DNA of 64,000 nucleotides from an uncultured Craurococcus sp. (GCA_902805545.1 CADCTD010000065.1:1-64000), one strand, 5' to 3'. Counted from the stretch's first letter, positions 1 to 8,827 are shown. Program-made: numbers and translations. The notes: a model not told the origin generated them from the sequence alone.

Positions 1-111
1 CGCCAGGACCTTGGTGATCGCCGCCGTCAGCGACGTCTTGCCATGATCCACATGCCCGATCGTCCCAATGTTGCAGTGCGGCTTGTTCCGCTCAAACTTC
101 GCCTTCGCCAT
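1..111 (-). CDS. tuf: Elongation factor Tu, 5' end only
   Basis: Only the first 37 codons are present; the gene reads leftwards off the window edge. The product starts [12 protein letters not shown] and reaches the G1 nucleotide-binding loop GHVDHGKT, which is diagnostic of EF-Tu, the GTPase that delivers aminoacyl-tRNA to the ribosome. The ATG start matches the universal N-terminus of the family. A tRNA-Gly gene lies upstream on the opposite strand, so the two are divergent and not one transcript. Identity is near certain; whether this is the tufA or the tufB copy cannot be told from here. Confidence 0.95.
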   Translation of the reverse strand, partial: MAKAKFERNKPHCNIGTIGHVDHGKTSLTAAITKVLA

Positions 112-248
112 TGCCCGGCTCCGCTATCCCGTACTGGTCATGTCGCTTGCCCGAGGCCCGTCCGGCGGACAAGGGGGCCGCCGCCTGATCACCCCCGCAC
201 AACTGCGCGGGATATGGGCATAATTCTCGGCAATACCAGCCAGCACCC

Positions 249-277
249 TTGCCGGTCGGCGCGGCTGGCCCTATCAG
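249..277 (+). promoter_or_regulatory. Putative sigma-70 promoter for tRNA-Gly
   Basis: TTGCCG (249-254) and TATCAG (272-277) are separated by exactly 17 bases and lie about 50 bases before the tRNA, a normal place for a tRNA promoter. The call rests on motif and spacing only. Confidence 0.4.
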
Positions 278-327
278 GAAGCGTGAGCGGGGTCAACGCC
301 GGGCGGCGTTCCGGCCTTGTTCCGCAT

Positions 328-403
328 GCGGACGTAGCTCAGCTGGTAGAGCGTCAGATTTCCAATCTGAATGTCGCGAGTTCGAACCTCGTCGTCCGCT
401 CCA
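328..403 (+). tRNA. tRNA-Gly, anticodon TCC
   Basis: A complete 76-base cloverleaf. The acceptor stem GCGGACG pairs with CGTCCGC, the D-arm contains AGCTCAGCTGGTAGAGC, the anticodon stem TCAGA/TCTGA encloses the loop TTTCCAA with anticodon TCC (reads GGA), the T-arm contains GTTCGAACC, and CCA is genomically encoded at 401-403. The crcB stop codon lies two bases downstream on the other strand. Confidence 0.97.
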
Positions 404-404
404 G

Positions 405-782
405 CTAGAGGCCCGGCCGCCCCAGCCAGTACCCCAGCGCCACCGCGCCGAGGCAGAGCAGGACCGAAACCCCGATATTGGCCAGCGCCAGCTCCACCCG
501 CCCCTTCTGGAGCAGCTCCAGCGTCTGCAGGCTGAAGGAGGAGAAGGTGGTGAAGCCGCCGCAGAGCCCGACCATGACGAAGGCCCGGATCTCGGCCGGC
601 ACCGCCCAGCGCCCCTCCATCGTCAGCGCCCCGAACCAGCCGATGACGAAGGAGCCGAGGATGTTGACCAGCGCCGTCGCCCAGGGGAAGACCGGGCCGA
701 AGAGCGGGAAGGTCGCCAAGACGAGCCAGTAGCGGGCCAGGCCGCCGAGCGCGCTGCCGAGGGCCACCCAGGCATAGGTCAT
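405..782 (-). CDS. crcB: Fluoride exporter CrcB (Fluc channel)
   Basis: A 125-residue membrane protein of normal size for one chain of the dimeric Fluc/CrcB channel, which lets fluoride leave the cytoplasm. It shows four hydrophobic segments, an early GGLARY motif, and the signature [10 protein letters not shown] near residues 75-85 that lines the pore and central Na+ site. The ATG at 782 was chosen because [14 protein letters not shown] matches the family N-terminus and a GGGAGGAG ribosome site lies just upstream; the longer in-frame extension overlaps ilvD. I looked for a fluoride riboswitch in the 80 bases upstream and did not see one. It is divergent from ilvD. Confidence 0.93.
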   Translation of the reverse strand: MTYAWVALGSALGGLARYWLVLATFPLFGPVFPWATALVNILGSFVIGWFGALTMEGRWAVPAEIRAFVMVGLCGGFTTFSSFSLQTLELLQKGRVELALANIGVSVLLCLGAVALGYWLGRPGL

Positions 783-809
783 CAGGCTCCTCCCCCCCCG
801 CGACGGGGC

Positions 810-836
810 TTGGCCAGGCTCGCGCTGCCGTAATAT
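810..836 (+). promoter_or_regulatory. Possible ilvD promoter
   Basis: A good -10 hexamer TAATAT (831-836) follows TTGGCC (810-815) with a short 15-base spacer. It sits about 30 bases before the ilvD start. Weak evidence, motif only. Confidence 0.3.
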
Positions 837-864
837 GGAAGCGGCTCCCCGGAGGAAAGCTTCG

Positions 865-2721
865 ATGCCGCAATACCGCTCCCGCACCACCACCCATGGT
901 CGCAACATGGCCGGCGCCCGGGGCCTCTGGCGCGCCACCGGCATGAAGGACGGGGATTTCGGCAAGCCCATCATTGCGGTGGTCAACAGCTTCACCCAGT
1001 TCGTCCCCGGCCACGTCCACCTGAAGGACCTCGGCCAGATGGTCGCGCGGGAGATCGAGGCGGCGGGCGGCGTCGCCAAGGAATTCAACACCATCGCGGT
1101 GGATGACGGTATCGCCATGGGGCATGACGGCATGCTCTACAGCCTGCCCTCGCGCGACCTGATCGCTGACAGCGTCGAGTACATGGTCAACGCGCATTGC
1201 GCCGATGCCATGGTCTGCATCTCCAACTGCGACAAGATCACGCCGGGCATGCTGATGGCGACCATGCGCCTCAACATCCCGACCATCTTCGTCTCCGGCG
1301 GGCCGATGGAGGCGGGCAAGGTGGTGCACCGGGGGCAGAAGCGCTCGGTCGACCTGATCGACGCCATGATCGTCGCCGCCGACCCCGATGTGACGGACGA
1401 GGAGGTGGCGGTCATCGAGCGCTCGGCCTGCCCGACCTGCGGCTCCTGCTCCGGCATGTTCACCGCCAATTCGATGAACTGCCTGACCGAGGCGTTGGGC
1501 CTCGCCCTGCCCGGCAACGGCACGATCGTGGCAACCCATGCCGACCGCCGCCAGCTCTTCCTGGAGGCGGGGCGGAAGATCGTCGAGATCACCCGGGCGC
1601 ATTACGAGACGGAGGATTTCTCCGTTCTGCCACGCAGCATCGCCGGCTTCGCCGCCTTCGAGAATGCGATGACGCTCGACATCGCCATGGGCGGCTCCAC
1701 CAACACCGTGCTGCACCTGCTGGCGGCGGCGCATGAGGGCGGCGTCGGCTTCACCATGCGCGAGATCGACCGGCTCTCCCGCCGGGTGCCGGTGCTCTGC
1801 AAGGTGGCGCCCTCGGTCGCCAATGTGCATGTGGAGGATGTCCACCGGGCGGGCGGCATCATGGGCATCCTCGGCGAGCTGGACAGGGCGGGTCTGCTCG
1901 ACACCTCGGTCAGCCGGGTCGATGCGCCGAGCCTCGCCGAGGCGCTGGCCCGCTGGGACGTGCAGCGCACCGCCGATGAGAAGGTCCGGCATTTCTACCA
2001 GGCGGCGCCGGGCGGCGTTCCGACCACGGTCGCCTTCAGCCAGGGCGAGCGCTGGGAAAGCCTCGACACCGACCGCGCCGGCGGCGTCATCCGCGACAAG
2101 GCGCATGCCTTCTCGCAGGATGGCGGTCTCGCCGTGCTCTACGGCAACCTCGCCGAGGAGGGCTGCATCGTGAAGACCGCCGGCGTCGATGCCGCCATCC
2201 TCACCTTCGCCGGCCCGGCGCGGGTCTTCGAGAGCCAGGATGCGGCCGTCGAGGGCATCCTCGGCGGCACGGTGCAGGCGGGCGACGTGGTGCTGGTGCG
2301 CTACGAGGGGCCTCGCGGGGGCCCGGGCATGCAGGAGATGCTCTACCCGACGAGCTACCTGAAGTCGAAGGGGCTCGGAAAGGTCTGCGCCCTGGTGACG
2401 GATGGGCGCTTCTCCGGCGGCTCCTCGGGCCTGTCCATCGGCCATCTCTCGCCCGAGGCGGCGGAGGGCGGGCTGGTCGGCCTGGTCGAGGATGGCGACC
2501 GGATCGAGATCGACATCCCGAACCGGCGCATCCATCTCGCCGTCCCGGATGCGGTGCTGGCCGGGCGCCGCGCGGCGATGGAGGCCAAGGGTGCCGCAGC
2601 CTGGCAGCCGGCACGGCCGCGCAAGCGCCAGGTCTCGACCGCGCTGCAGGCCTATGCGGCGATGGTGACCAGCGCGGCGCGCGGCGCGGTGCGCGACCTG
2701 AAGGGCCTGCGGCGGGTTTAG
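865..2721 (+). CDS. ilvD: Dihydroxy-acid dehydratase
   Basis: A 618-residue enzyme that dehydrates 2,3-dihydroxy-isovalerate and -methylvalerate in isoleucine, valine and leucine synthesis. It is collinear with E. coli IlvD from [17 protein letters not shown] onward. The iron-sulfur cysteines are in the expected places: Cys122 in [10 protein letters not shown] and Cys195 in [11 protein letters not shown]. The start at 865 is preferred over the in-frame ATG at 835 because it matches the family N-terminus and has GGAGG at 851-855. It stands alone, divergent from crcB. A different IlvD/Edd-family dehydratase near 30.6 kb is more like sugar-acid dehydratases, so this copy is the biosynthetic one. 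Confidence 0.97.
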   Translation: MPQYRSRTTTHGRNMAGARGLWRATGMKDGDFGKPIIAVVNSFTQFVPGHVHLKDLGQMVAREIEAAGGVAKEFNTIAVDDGIAMGHDGMLYSLPSRDLIADSVEYMVNAHCADAMVCISNCDKITPGMLMATMRLNIPTIFVSGGPMEAGKVVHRGQKRSVDLIDAMIVAADPDVTDEEVAVIERSACPTCGSCSGMFTANSMNCLTEALGLALPGNGTIVATHADRRQLFLEAGRKIVEITRAHYETEDFSVLPRSIAGFAAFENAMTLDIAMGGSTNTVLHLLAAAHEGGVGFTMREIDRLSRRVPVLCKVAPSVANVHVEDVHRAGGIMGILGELDRAGLLDTSVSRVDAPSLAEALARWDVQRTADEKVRHFYQAAPGGVPTTVAFSQGERWESLDTDRAGGVIRDKAHAFSQDGGLAVLYGNLAEEGCIVKTAGVDAAILTFAGPARVFESQDAAVEGILGGTVQAGDVVLVRYEGPRGGPGMQEMLYPTSYLKSKGLGKVCALVTDGRFSGGSSGLSIGHLSPEAAEGGLVGLVEDGDRIEIDIPNRRIHLAVPDAVLAGRRAAMEAKGAAAWQPARPRKRQVSTALQAYAAMVTSAARGAVRDLKGLRRV

Positions 2722-2841
2722 CCCCGGGCCGGGGCGTCCGCGCTTCTGGCGTCCAGCCCGTCGAAGCCGATGGCGGGCAGCGGGGTGTGGCCAGAGAGGC
2801 CGGCAGGGTGGCGGCGAGGCCGATGGCGGCGCGCGGCCCCC

Positions 2842-4173
2842 CTACCCGGCCGCGTAGCGGTTGGCCGGCATCGGCACGCCGAGATTCTCCCGCAGGGTCG
2901 CCCCCTCGTACTCGGTACGGAACATCCCGCGCCGGCGCAGCTCCGGCAGCACCAGCTCGACGAAATCGTCGAGGCCGACCGGCAGCACCGGCGGGCATAT
3001 GTTGAACCCGTCCGCCGCGCCGGCTGCGACCCATTCCTCCATGTCGTCGACGATGCGCTCCGGCGTGCCGACCAGCACGCGGCCGCCGAGGCCGGCGGCG
3101 ATGCGGCTGTAGAGCTGGCGGATGGTCAGGTTCTCGCGCCTCGCCAGCTCGAGCGCCATGCGCGCCATGCTGCGGATGCGCGGGTCCTGTGGCTCCGGCA
3201 CCGGCCCGTCCAGGTCATGGCCGCTGAGGTCGCCCATCTGGCCGTAGAGGTAGGAGAGGCCGAGCTCCGGCGCGACGAGCTCGTTCAGCTGGTCGAGCTT
3301 GGCCTGCGCCTCGGCCTGGGTGCGGCCGATGAAATAGGTGACGCCGGGCATGACCTTGAGGTCGTCCCAGCCGCGGCCATGCTTGGCGAGGCGCCCCTTG
3401 AGGTTGGCGTAGTAGTCCCGCGCCGCCTCCAGCGTATGCGAGGCGGAGTAGACGACATCGGCGCTGCGCGCGGCGATCTCGAGCCCCTGCTCCGAGGCGC
3501 CGGCCTGCACCAGGATCGGCCTTCCCTGCGGCGTGCGGGCGACGGTCAGCGGGCCGCGCACCTGGAAGTGCCTGCCCTTGTGGTTCAGGACATGGAGCTT
3601 CGACTGGTCGAAGAAGATGCCGCTGGCCTTGTCGTGCAGCAGGGCATCGCCTTCCCAGCTGTCCCAGAGCCCCTTCACCACCTCGACGAATTCGGCGGCG
3701 CGCTCATAGCGCAGGTCGTACGCCATATGCTGGTCGCGGTTGAAATTCCACGCCTCCGCCTCCGACCAGGAGGTGACGATGTTCCAGCCGGCGCGGCCGC
3801 CGCTCAGATGGTCGAGCGAGGCCCATTTGCGGGCGATGTGGAAGGGCTCGTTGTAGGTGGTGGAGGCGGTGGCGACGAGGCCGATGCGGCTGGTCAGCCC
3901 GGCCAGCGCCGAGAGCAGGGTCAACGGCTCCAGCTCCGCCGTCTGGTGCGAGCGGCAGAGCGCGCCGGGCGGGTCGTCCCGGGTGCGGAGGCCGATGCCG
4001 TCGGCGAGGAAGAGCATGTCGAGCTTCGCCGCCTCCGCCGTGCGGGCGATGCGGAGGAAGTGGCCCAGCTTCGAGGCGGCGCCGGGATCGGCCTCCGGGT
4101 GGCGCCAGGCGGCGGCGTGGTAGCCGAGATAGCGCATCGAGAGGCCGAGCTTGATGGGCTTGCGGGTGCTCAT
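2842..4173 (-). CDS. NtaA/SnaA/DszA-family FMN-dependent monooxygenase
   Basis: A 443-residue bacterial luciferase-like monooxygenase of the family containing nitrilotriacetate, pristinamycin and dibenzothiophene-sulfone monooxygenases. These oxidise a substrate with O2 and FMNH2 supplied by a separate reductase. Family hallmarks are the LGLSMRYLGYHAAAWRHP start, FLADG, the NIVTSWSEAEAWNF segment and GRPILVQAGASEQG in the middle. No flavin reductase gene is adjacent, so a reductase elsewhere must serve it. The ATG at 4173 is the natural N-terminus; longer readings overlap the next gene. The substrate cannot be assigned. The 120 bases after its stop, before ilvD, hold no gene I can support. 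Confidence 0.88.
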   Translation of the reverse strand: MSTRKPIKLGLSMRYLGYHAAAWRHPEADPGAASKLGHFLRIARTAEAAKLDMLFLADGIGLRTRDDPPGALCRSHQTAELEPLTLLSALAGLTSRIGLVATASTTYNEPFHIARKWASLDHLSGGRAGWNIVTSWSEAEAWNFNRDQHMAYDLRYERAAEFVEVVKGLWDSWEGDALLHDKASGIFFDQSKLHVLNHKGRHFQVRGPLTVARTPQGRPILVQAGASEQGLEIAARSADVVYSASHTLEAARDYYANLKGRLAKHGRGWDDLKVMPGVTYFIGRTQAEAQAKLDQLNELVAPELGLSYLYGQMGDLSGHDLDGPVPEPQDPRIRSMARMALELARRENLTIRQLYSRIAAGLGGRVLVGTPERIVDDMEEWVAAGAADGFNICPPVLPVGLDDFVELVLPELRRRGMFRTEYEGATLRENLGVPMPANRYAAG

Positions 4174-4314
4174 GCGGGTCCTGCCTCGCTGCCGGCGGGC
4201 ATGATGCGCCATGGGGCAGGCCGCGCAAGCGCCGGGCGCGGGGCTTCCCGGCAGCCATTGCGGTCGGGCGCCTGCGGGAGGACAGTCCAGGCCAACAAGA
4301 TCATGGGGAACGTC

Positions 4315-4668
4315 ATGGCCATGAAACGCATGGTGCTGGAGCTCGGCATGGGCACCGATATCCGCGGCGCCGACTACACCAAGGCCGCGGTCAGGGCGCT
4401 GCGCGACGCGCTCTGGCGCAACTCGCTCACCATCACCCATGCGCTCGGCCTGCATGCCGACGCCATGGAGGTGGAGGTGCGGATCGGCGTGCCGAAGCCC
4501 GACCAGGTGGACAAGGAGGCGGTGCTCGCCGTGCTGCCGCATGGCACGGGGCGGGTGACGGTGGTGGAGGGCGGGCTCGAGATCCCGGACGAGGCGGGCA
4601 CCGGCAGCACCGTCATGGCCCATGCCGCCGCCATCGTCCGGCTCGACCTGCCGGAGCGGCCGGCGTGA
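4315..4668 (+). CDS. Lin0512 family protein, first of a tandem pair
   Basis: A 117-residue protein of the conserved uncharacterised Lin0512 family. Typical features are the VLELGMGTDIRGADYTKAA start, a middle with IGVPKPDQVD, the LPHGTG motif and a C-terminal EIPDEAG segment. The start at 4315 has a GGGGAA ribosome site close upstream; 4303 and 4321 are alternative in-frame ATGs. It overlaps the next gene by four bases (GTGA), so the two are translationally coupled. The function is unknown; adjacent paralogues suggest the two products may act together. Confidence 0.82.
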   Translation: MAMKRMVLELGMGTDIRGADYTKAAVRALRDALWRNSLTITHALGLHADAMEVEVRIGVPKPDQVDKEAVLAVLPHGTGRVTVVEGGLEIPDEAGTGSTVMAHAAAIVRLDLPERPA

Positions 4669-5006
4669 CGGCGCGGCGCGTGATCCTGGAGATGGGTGCC
4701 GGCAACGACCTGCATGGCCGCGACTACACCAAGGCGGCGCTGCGGGCGGTGCAGGATGCGTTGCACCACTCCTCCCTGGCCATGCTGCGCTCGCTGAAGG
4801 TCGACCCCGAGACCATGCTGGTCGATGTCACCATCGGCGTGCAGCAGCCGGAGCGCGTCGATGCCGAGCAGGTGCGGGCCTCGCTGCCGCATGGCATCGT
4901 CAGCGTGCGGGTGGTGAAGGGCGGGCTCGACGTGCCGGACGATGCAGGCGCCGACGCCGCGGTGATCGCCAGCGCCGCCATCGCCGTGCGGCTCGACCTG
5001 CCCTGA
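4665..5006 (+). CDS. Lin0512 family protein, second of a tandem pair
   Basis: A 113-residue paralogue of the preceding gene. The two align end to end with shared blocks (MGAGNDLHGRDYTKAALRA, IGVQQPERVD, LPHGI, DVPDDAG). It starts at a GTG embedded in the upstream stop codon. The family has no established biochemical role that I know of. The matching domain plan and overlap indicate tandem duplication followed by divergence. Confidence 0.82.
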   Translation: MTARRVILEMGAGNDLHGRDYTKAALRAVQDALHHSSLAMLRSLKVDPETMLVDVTIGVQQPERVDAEQVRASLPHGIVSVRVVKGGLDVPDDAGADAAVIASAAIAVRLDLP

Positions 5007-5089
5007 TGGTTCGGTGCCATGCCGAGACGTCATGCCTCCGCCGCGGTTACCGCCTGTACATCTGGGCTTCCTTTGAGTAAAAGCGCGCC

Positions 5090-5545
5090 ATGCCCGCCTT
5101 TAAAACCGATAATTTCAATGACCGTCTGAGTGCCGCTGCCAAAGCCCGCCAGGCACTGATGGACCGCTTCCGCAACCAGCCGAAGCCCGATGACCCCGTG
5201 GTGCAGCAGCGACTGGCGGAGCAGAAGGCAATCGCCGAGGCCCGCGAGGCCCGCATCGCCGAGCGCAAGGCCGCGAAGGAAGCCGAACTCGCCCGCCTGG
5301 CCGCCGAGGCAGCCGCCCGCAAGGCCGAGCAGGACCGGCTCGCCGCCGAGGCCCGCCAGCGCGCGATCGAGGAAGCGGCCCGCCGCGCCGAAGAGGCCCG
5401 CGCCCTTGCCCTTGAGAATGCGGACCGCGAGACGCGCGCCCAGATTCTCGACAACGAGAAGCGCGAGCGCGCCCTGGCGCTTGCCGCCGAGCAGAAGGCG
5501 GCGCGCGATGCCCGCTACGCCGCCCGCAAGGCCCGCAAGAAGTAG
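5090..5545 (+). CDS. DUF6481 family protein, charged helical
   Basis: A 151-residue, strongly charged Ala/Arg/Glu/Lys-rich protein. The first 35 residues (FNDRLSAAAKARQALMDRF) match the family start. Residues 40-150 are a nearly continuous run of AEA/RKA-type heptads predicting one long helix or coiled coil, ending in a basic ARKARKK tail. It has no signal peptide or membrane segment, so it is probably cytoplasmic and may bind nucleic acid or ribosomes through the basic tail (inference). It is separate from the Lin0512 pair and converges on the monooxygenase gene with three bases between stops. Confidence 0.75.
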   Translation: MPAFKTDNFNDRLSAAAKARQALMDRFRNQPKPDDPVVQQRLAEQKAIAEAREARIAERKAAKEAELARLAAEAAARKAEQDRLAAEARQRAIEEAARRAEEARALALENADRETRAQILDNEKRERALALAAEQKAARDARYAARKARKK

Positions 5546-5548
5546 GCG

Positions 5549-7174
5549 CTACTCGGCTGCCGCCGCCGGCATCGCGCCGGCGGAAAGACGGAAGCCCTCA
5601 TAGCCCTTCGCCGCGATCTCCGCGCATTTCTCCCGGTAGGTCCCGACGCCGCCGATATAGGGCATGAAGACCCGCGGCTTGCCCGGCACGTTGGCGCCCA
5701 TGTACCAGGACGCCGCCTGCGGGTAGAGCGTGCGGTCGGCAACCTCGTTCACATGCGCGACCCAGGCCTCCTCGGCCTCCGGCATCGCCTCGATGGTGGT
5801 GAGGCCGCGGCTGCGCAGATGGGCGAGGCAGTCGCTCAGCCAATCCACATGCTGCTCGATCGAGACGATCATGTTCGACAGCACCGAGGGGCTGCCCGGG
5901 CCGGTGATCATGAAGAGGTTGGGGAAGCCAGCCGTCATCAACCCGAGATAGGTGCGCGGGCCATCCGCCCATTTCTCGGCGAGGCTCAGCGCGCCGCGGC
6001 CGCGGATGTCGATGCGGGTGAGCGCGCCCGTCATCGCGTCGAAGCCGGTGGCGAAGACCAGCGCGTCGCAGTCGTACTCGGCCGCGCCGGCGCGGACGCC
6101 GCGCGGGGTGATGGCCTCGATCGGCGCCGTTCGCACATCCACGAGCGTGACATTCGGCCGGTTGAAAGTCTCGAAATACTCGGTGTCGACGCAGATGCGC
6201 TTGGTGCCGATCGGGTAGCCCTTCGGTGCCAGCAGCTCCGCCACCTTCGGGTCCTTGACGATGCCGCGGATCTTCCGGCGGACGAATTCCGATGCCGTCT
6301 CGTTGGCCTCGCGGTTGGTGATGAGGTCGGAGAAGGCGCCCATGAAGGCGGTGCCGCCGCGGGCCCAGCGCGCCTCGTACTCCGCCTCGCGCTCCTCCGG
6401 GGGCACCTCCAGCGCCGACTTGTCGTTGAGGCCGTAGAGGATGCCGGTGCGCATCATCCGCGCCTTGGCCCGGTGCGCCTCGTAGTCCGACTTCCACCAG
6501 GACTCGTACTCGTCATCCATCGGCGCGTTGCGCGACGGGATGCTGAAATTCGGCGTTCGCTGGAAGACGGTGACATGCGCCGCCTGCCGCGCGATCACCG
6601 GAATGGCCTGGATGGCCGACGACCCGGTGCCGATGACGGCGACGCGCTTGCCGCTGAAGTCGACGCCCTCATGCGGCCAGTGGCCGGTATGGTAGGTGGC
6701 GCCGGCGAAGCTCCCGAGCCCCGCGATCTCGGGCAGCTTGGCGGTCGAGAGGCATCCCGTCGCCATGACGCAGTACTGGGCGCGGTAGCGGTCGCCGCCA
6801 TCGGTCTCGATGGTCCAAAGGCCCGTCGCCTCGTCATGGGCGGCGCGCGTCACCCGCGTCCCGAAGCGGATGTCCCGCCGCAGGTCGAGCCGCTCGGCCA
6901 CATGGGCGGCATAGCGCAGGATCTCCGGCTGGGAGGCGAAGCGCTCCGACCAGCGCCAATCCTGCTGCAGCTCCGGCAGGAAGGAGAAGGAGTATTGCAT
7001 GCTCTCCACGTCGCAGCGCGCGCCGGGATAGCGGTTCCAGTACCAGGTGCCGCCGACATCGGCGCCCTGCTCGAGCACCACGGCCCGGATGCCGAGGCCG
7101 CGCAGCCGATGCAGCATGTACATGCCGGCGAAGCCGGCGCCGACGATCACCGCATCGATCCTGGTCTCGGACAT
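5549..7174 (-). CDS. Flavin-containing Baeyer-Villiger-type monooxygenase
   Basis: A 541-residue class B flavoprotein monooxygenase resembling cyclohexanone and phenylacetone monooxygenases, which insert one oxygen next to a ketone using NADPH and O2. Visible motifs are the N-terminal FAD fold GAGFAGMYMLHRL, the GGTWYWNRYPGARCD block, the fingerprint FAGATYHTGHWP near residue 160, and the second Rossmann fold VIGTGSSAIQ that binds NADPH. Length fits the family. No lactone hydrolase or alcohol dehydrogenase is adjacent, so the ketone substrate is unknown. It diverges from the ModA-like gene. Confidence 0.9.
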   Translation of the reverse strand: MSETRIDAVIVGAGFAGMYMLHRLRGLGIRAVVLEQGADVGGTWYWNRYPGARCDVESMQYSFSFLPELQQDWRWSERFASQPEILRYAAHVAERLDLRRDIRFGTRVTRAAHDEATGLWTIETDGGDRYRAQYCVMATGCLSTAKLPEIAGLGSFAGATYHTGHWPHEGVDFSGKRVAVIGTGSSAIQAIPVIARQAAHVTVFQRTPNFSIPSRNAPMDDEYESWWKSDYEAHRAKARMMRTGILYGLNDKSALEVPPEEREAEYEARWARGGTAFMGAFSDLITNREANETASEFVRRKIRGIVKDPKVAELLAPKGYPIGTKRICVDTEYFETFNRPNVTLVDVRTAPIEAITPRGVRAGAAEYDCDALVFATGFDAMTGALTRIDIRGRGALSLAEKWADGPRTYLGLMTAGFPNLFMITGPGSPSVLSNMIVSIEQHVDWLSDCLAHLRSRGLTTIEAMPEAEEAWVAHVNEVADRTLYPQAASWYMGANVPGKPRVFMPYIGGVGTYREKCAEIAAKGYEGFRLSAGAMPAAAAE

Positions 7175-7278
7175 GCTTCCTTCCTCCGGGCCTGCCTCGG
7201 CGCTCTGCTTGATCCCTGGCGCAAGCCCGCCACACTCTGGCCCCGGACGTCAATGCCCGCCGGCGGGAGAGAGCACCG

Positions 7279-7965
7279 ATGCAGGAACAACCCCGTGCGC
7301 CGCTCCGGCTTTTCTCCACCCTCGCCGTGATGGGGCTGCTGCAGGAGGTGCTGCCGGGGCTGGAGGCGGAGCTCGGGCGGCCGGTCGCCGCGGAATTCGC
7401 CCCGACCGCCGCCCTGTTGCGCCGCATCGCGGCGGGCGAGGCGGCCGACCTCGCCATCCTGACGGCGGAGGCGGTGGAGGCGTTGACGGCGGAGGGACGC
7501 CTCCTCCCCGGCAGCCGGCGGGACCTCTGCATCTCGCTCATCGGCATGGCGGTGCGCACCGGGGCGGAGCGGCCCGACATCGCAACGCCCGAGGCCTGCC
7601 GGGCGGCGCTGCTCGGCGCCCGCTCCATCGCCTGGTCGCGCGCAGGGGCGAGCGGCATCTTCTTCGCCGGGCTGGTCGAGCGGCTGGGCATCGCCGAGGC
7701 GGTGCGGGTCAAGTCGATCGTCATCCCGCAGGGCCTGACGGGCGAGCTGGCGGCGCGGGGCGAGGCGGAGATCGCCATCCAGCAGGTGAGCGAGCTGATG
7801 GCGGTGCCGGGGATTGATATCGTCGGGCCGCTGCCGGAGGCGCTCAACACGCGGGCCATATTCTCTGGCGGGCTGTTCACGGCCGAGGCGCGCGGGCTGC
7901 TGGACGCCATCGCCCGGGCGATGACGCCCGAGCGGCTGCGGGCCAAGGGCCTGCTGAGCGCCTAA
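7279..7965 (+). CDS. ModA-like substrate-binding protein without a signal peptide
   Basis: A 228-residue protein with the fold pattern of molybdate-type binding proteins: LRLFSTLAVMGLLQEVLPGLE at the start, AADLAILTAEAVEAL, a SGIFFAGLVERLGI hinge and an IAIQQVSELMAVPGIDIVGPLP segment. It has no recognisable export signal, unusual for a periplasmic binding protein, and no modB/modC genes are nearby. It may be a cytoplasmic ligand sensor or use a non-classical route (inference). Its stop overlaps the IclR gene stop by four bases on opposite strands. Confidence 0.7.
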   Translation: MQEQPRAPLRLFSTLAVMGLLQEVLPGLEAELGRPVAAEFAPTAALLRRIAAGEAADLAILTAEAVEALTAEGRLLPGSRRDLCISLIGMAVRTGAERPDIATPEACRAALLGARSIAWSRAGASGIFFAGLVERLGIAEAVRVKSIVIPQGLTGELAARGEAEIAIQQVSELMAVPGIDIVGPLPEALNTRAIFSGGLFTAEARGLLDAIARAMTPERLRAKGLLSA

Positions 7966-8765
7966 AGCTCCGCCGCCAGCGCCCGGGCCGCCTCCACCAC
8001 CAGCGCGACCACCGGCCCATCCGCCGCGACGTTGAGCCGCCCGACCCGGCCGAAGACCGTGAGCGCCAGCCGGATGCGCCGTCCATCGGCCTCGAAGACC
8101 GGGGCGGAGACGGCGGCAAGCCCGCCATTGCCCTCGTTCTCCACCGTGGCGAAGCCCTGGGCGCGCACCGCAGCCACCACGCGGTCCAGCTCCGCCGCCG
8201 AGGCCGGGGCGGAGGGCCGGGCGATGGCGCGGTTCTGCGCCACCTCCCGCTCGGCGAGCGGCCGGGTCACGTCGGGCTCGCCGAAGGCGCAGAAGACGAG
8301 GCCGGAGGCCGAGTAGGTCATCGGGCAGACATGGCCGGGCGGGACCGTCGCGGCCAGCGCGTGCCGGGCCTCGACCAGGCGCACATGGGTTGGCCCATGC
8401 GTGCCCCAGACGGCGGCGGCGGCGGTCTCGCCGGTGCGGGCAGCGATGGCCTCGAGCATCCGCTCCGCCCGCTTCAGCACATCGGAGCGGCCGAGCGCGG
8501 CCAGCCCGGCGCGCAGCATCAGCGGGCCGAGGTCGTAGCGCGAGCTCGTTGCATCCTGCTCGGCGAGGCCGGCCCGGGCCAGGCTGACCAGGTAGCGATG
8601 CGCCTTGGCCGAGGGCATGCCGGCGGCGCGGGCGAGGTCGGCGAGGCGCATCGGCCCGCCCGCCTCGGCCAGGATGCGCAGCAGCTGCCCCGCGACCTCG
8701 ACCGAATTCACCCCACCGCGCAGGTCCTCCGGCTCGACGGTCGCTACCCGTTGAACAAAGGCCAC
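7962..8765 (-). CDS. IclR family transcriptional regulator
   Basis: A 267-residue regulator with an N-terminal winged helix-turn-helix (residues about 20-80: SVEVAGQLLRILAEAGGPMRLADLARAAGMPSAKAHRYLVSL) and a C-terminal IclR effector domain with the PMTYSASGLVFCAF region. IclR proteins sense small aromatic or organic acids. It starts at GTG 8765 and is divergent from the homogentisate-type operon; a palindromic operator lies in the 95-base gap. It most likely controls that operon and itself (inference from layout). Confidence 0.9.
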   Translation of the reverse strand: MAFVQRVATVEPEDLRGGVNSVEVAGQLLRILAEAGGPMRLADLARAAGMPSAKAHRYLVSLARAGLAEQDATSSRYDLGPLMLRAGLAALGRSDVLKRAERMLEAIAARTGETAAAAVWGTHGPTHVRLVEARHALAATVPPGHVCPMTYSASGLVFCAFGEPDVTRPLAEREVAQNRAIARPSAPASAAELDRVVAAVRAQGFATVENEGNGGLAAVSAPVFEADGRRIRLALTVFGRVGRLNVAADGPVVALVVEAARALAAEL

Positions 8766-8785
8766 TTGACGACCGCCTCCCCCGC

Positions 8786-8827
8786 CTTGCTACAACATCC
8801 ATAGCGCATTACACAATGCGTAGCAAG
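8786..8827. promoter_or_regulatory. Palindromic operator region between iclR-type gene and homogentisate operon
   Basis: Two inverted repeats overlap here. The inner one is CGCATT (8805-8810), spacer ACAC, AATGCG (8815-8820). The outer one is CTTGCTAC (8786-8793) and GTAGCAAG (8820-8827), exact over eight bases. A possible promoter TTGACG (8766-8771) with CTACAA as -10 lies just upstream, so a regulator bound here would cover the -10 and start site. This is the likely IclR binding site (inference). Confidence 0.65.

Noticed and set aside
783-864. Fluoride riboswitch upstream of crcB
   Set aside because: The needed conserved pairing pattern is not seen in the 80 bases before the start.
274-2535. 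Long minus-strand open frame (753 codons) over ilvD
   Set aside because: It is a shadow of ilvD in GC-rich DNA. It has no recognisable family, crosses the tRNA-Gly gene and lacks a ribosome site.
2722-2841. Possible C-terminal fragment of a gene on the minus strand between ilvD and the monooxygenase
   Set aside because: One frame reads LPAIGFDGLDARSADAP before a stop, which looks protein-like, but it has no start, family or length. It is noted as unexplained sequence only.
2770-4668. Plus-strand open frame of 632 codons
   Set aside because: Only its final 117 residues are real (Lin0512 protein); the rest is antisense to the FMN monooxygenase.
5753-7330. Plus-strand frame of 525 codons over the Baeyer-Villiger gene
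   Set aside because: Antisense shadow; no motifs, and the minus-strand gene has clear FAD and NADPH sites.
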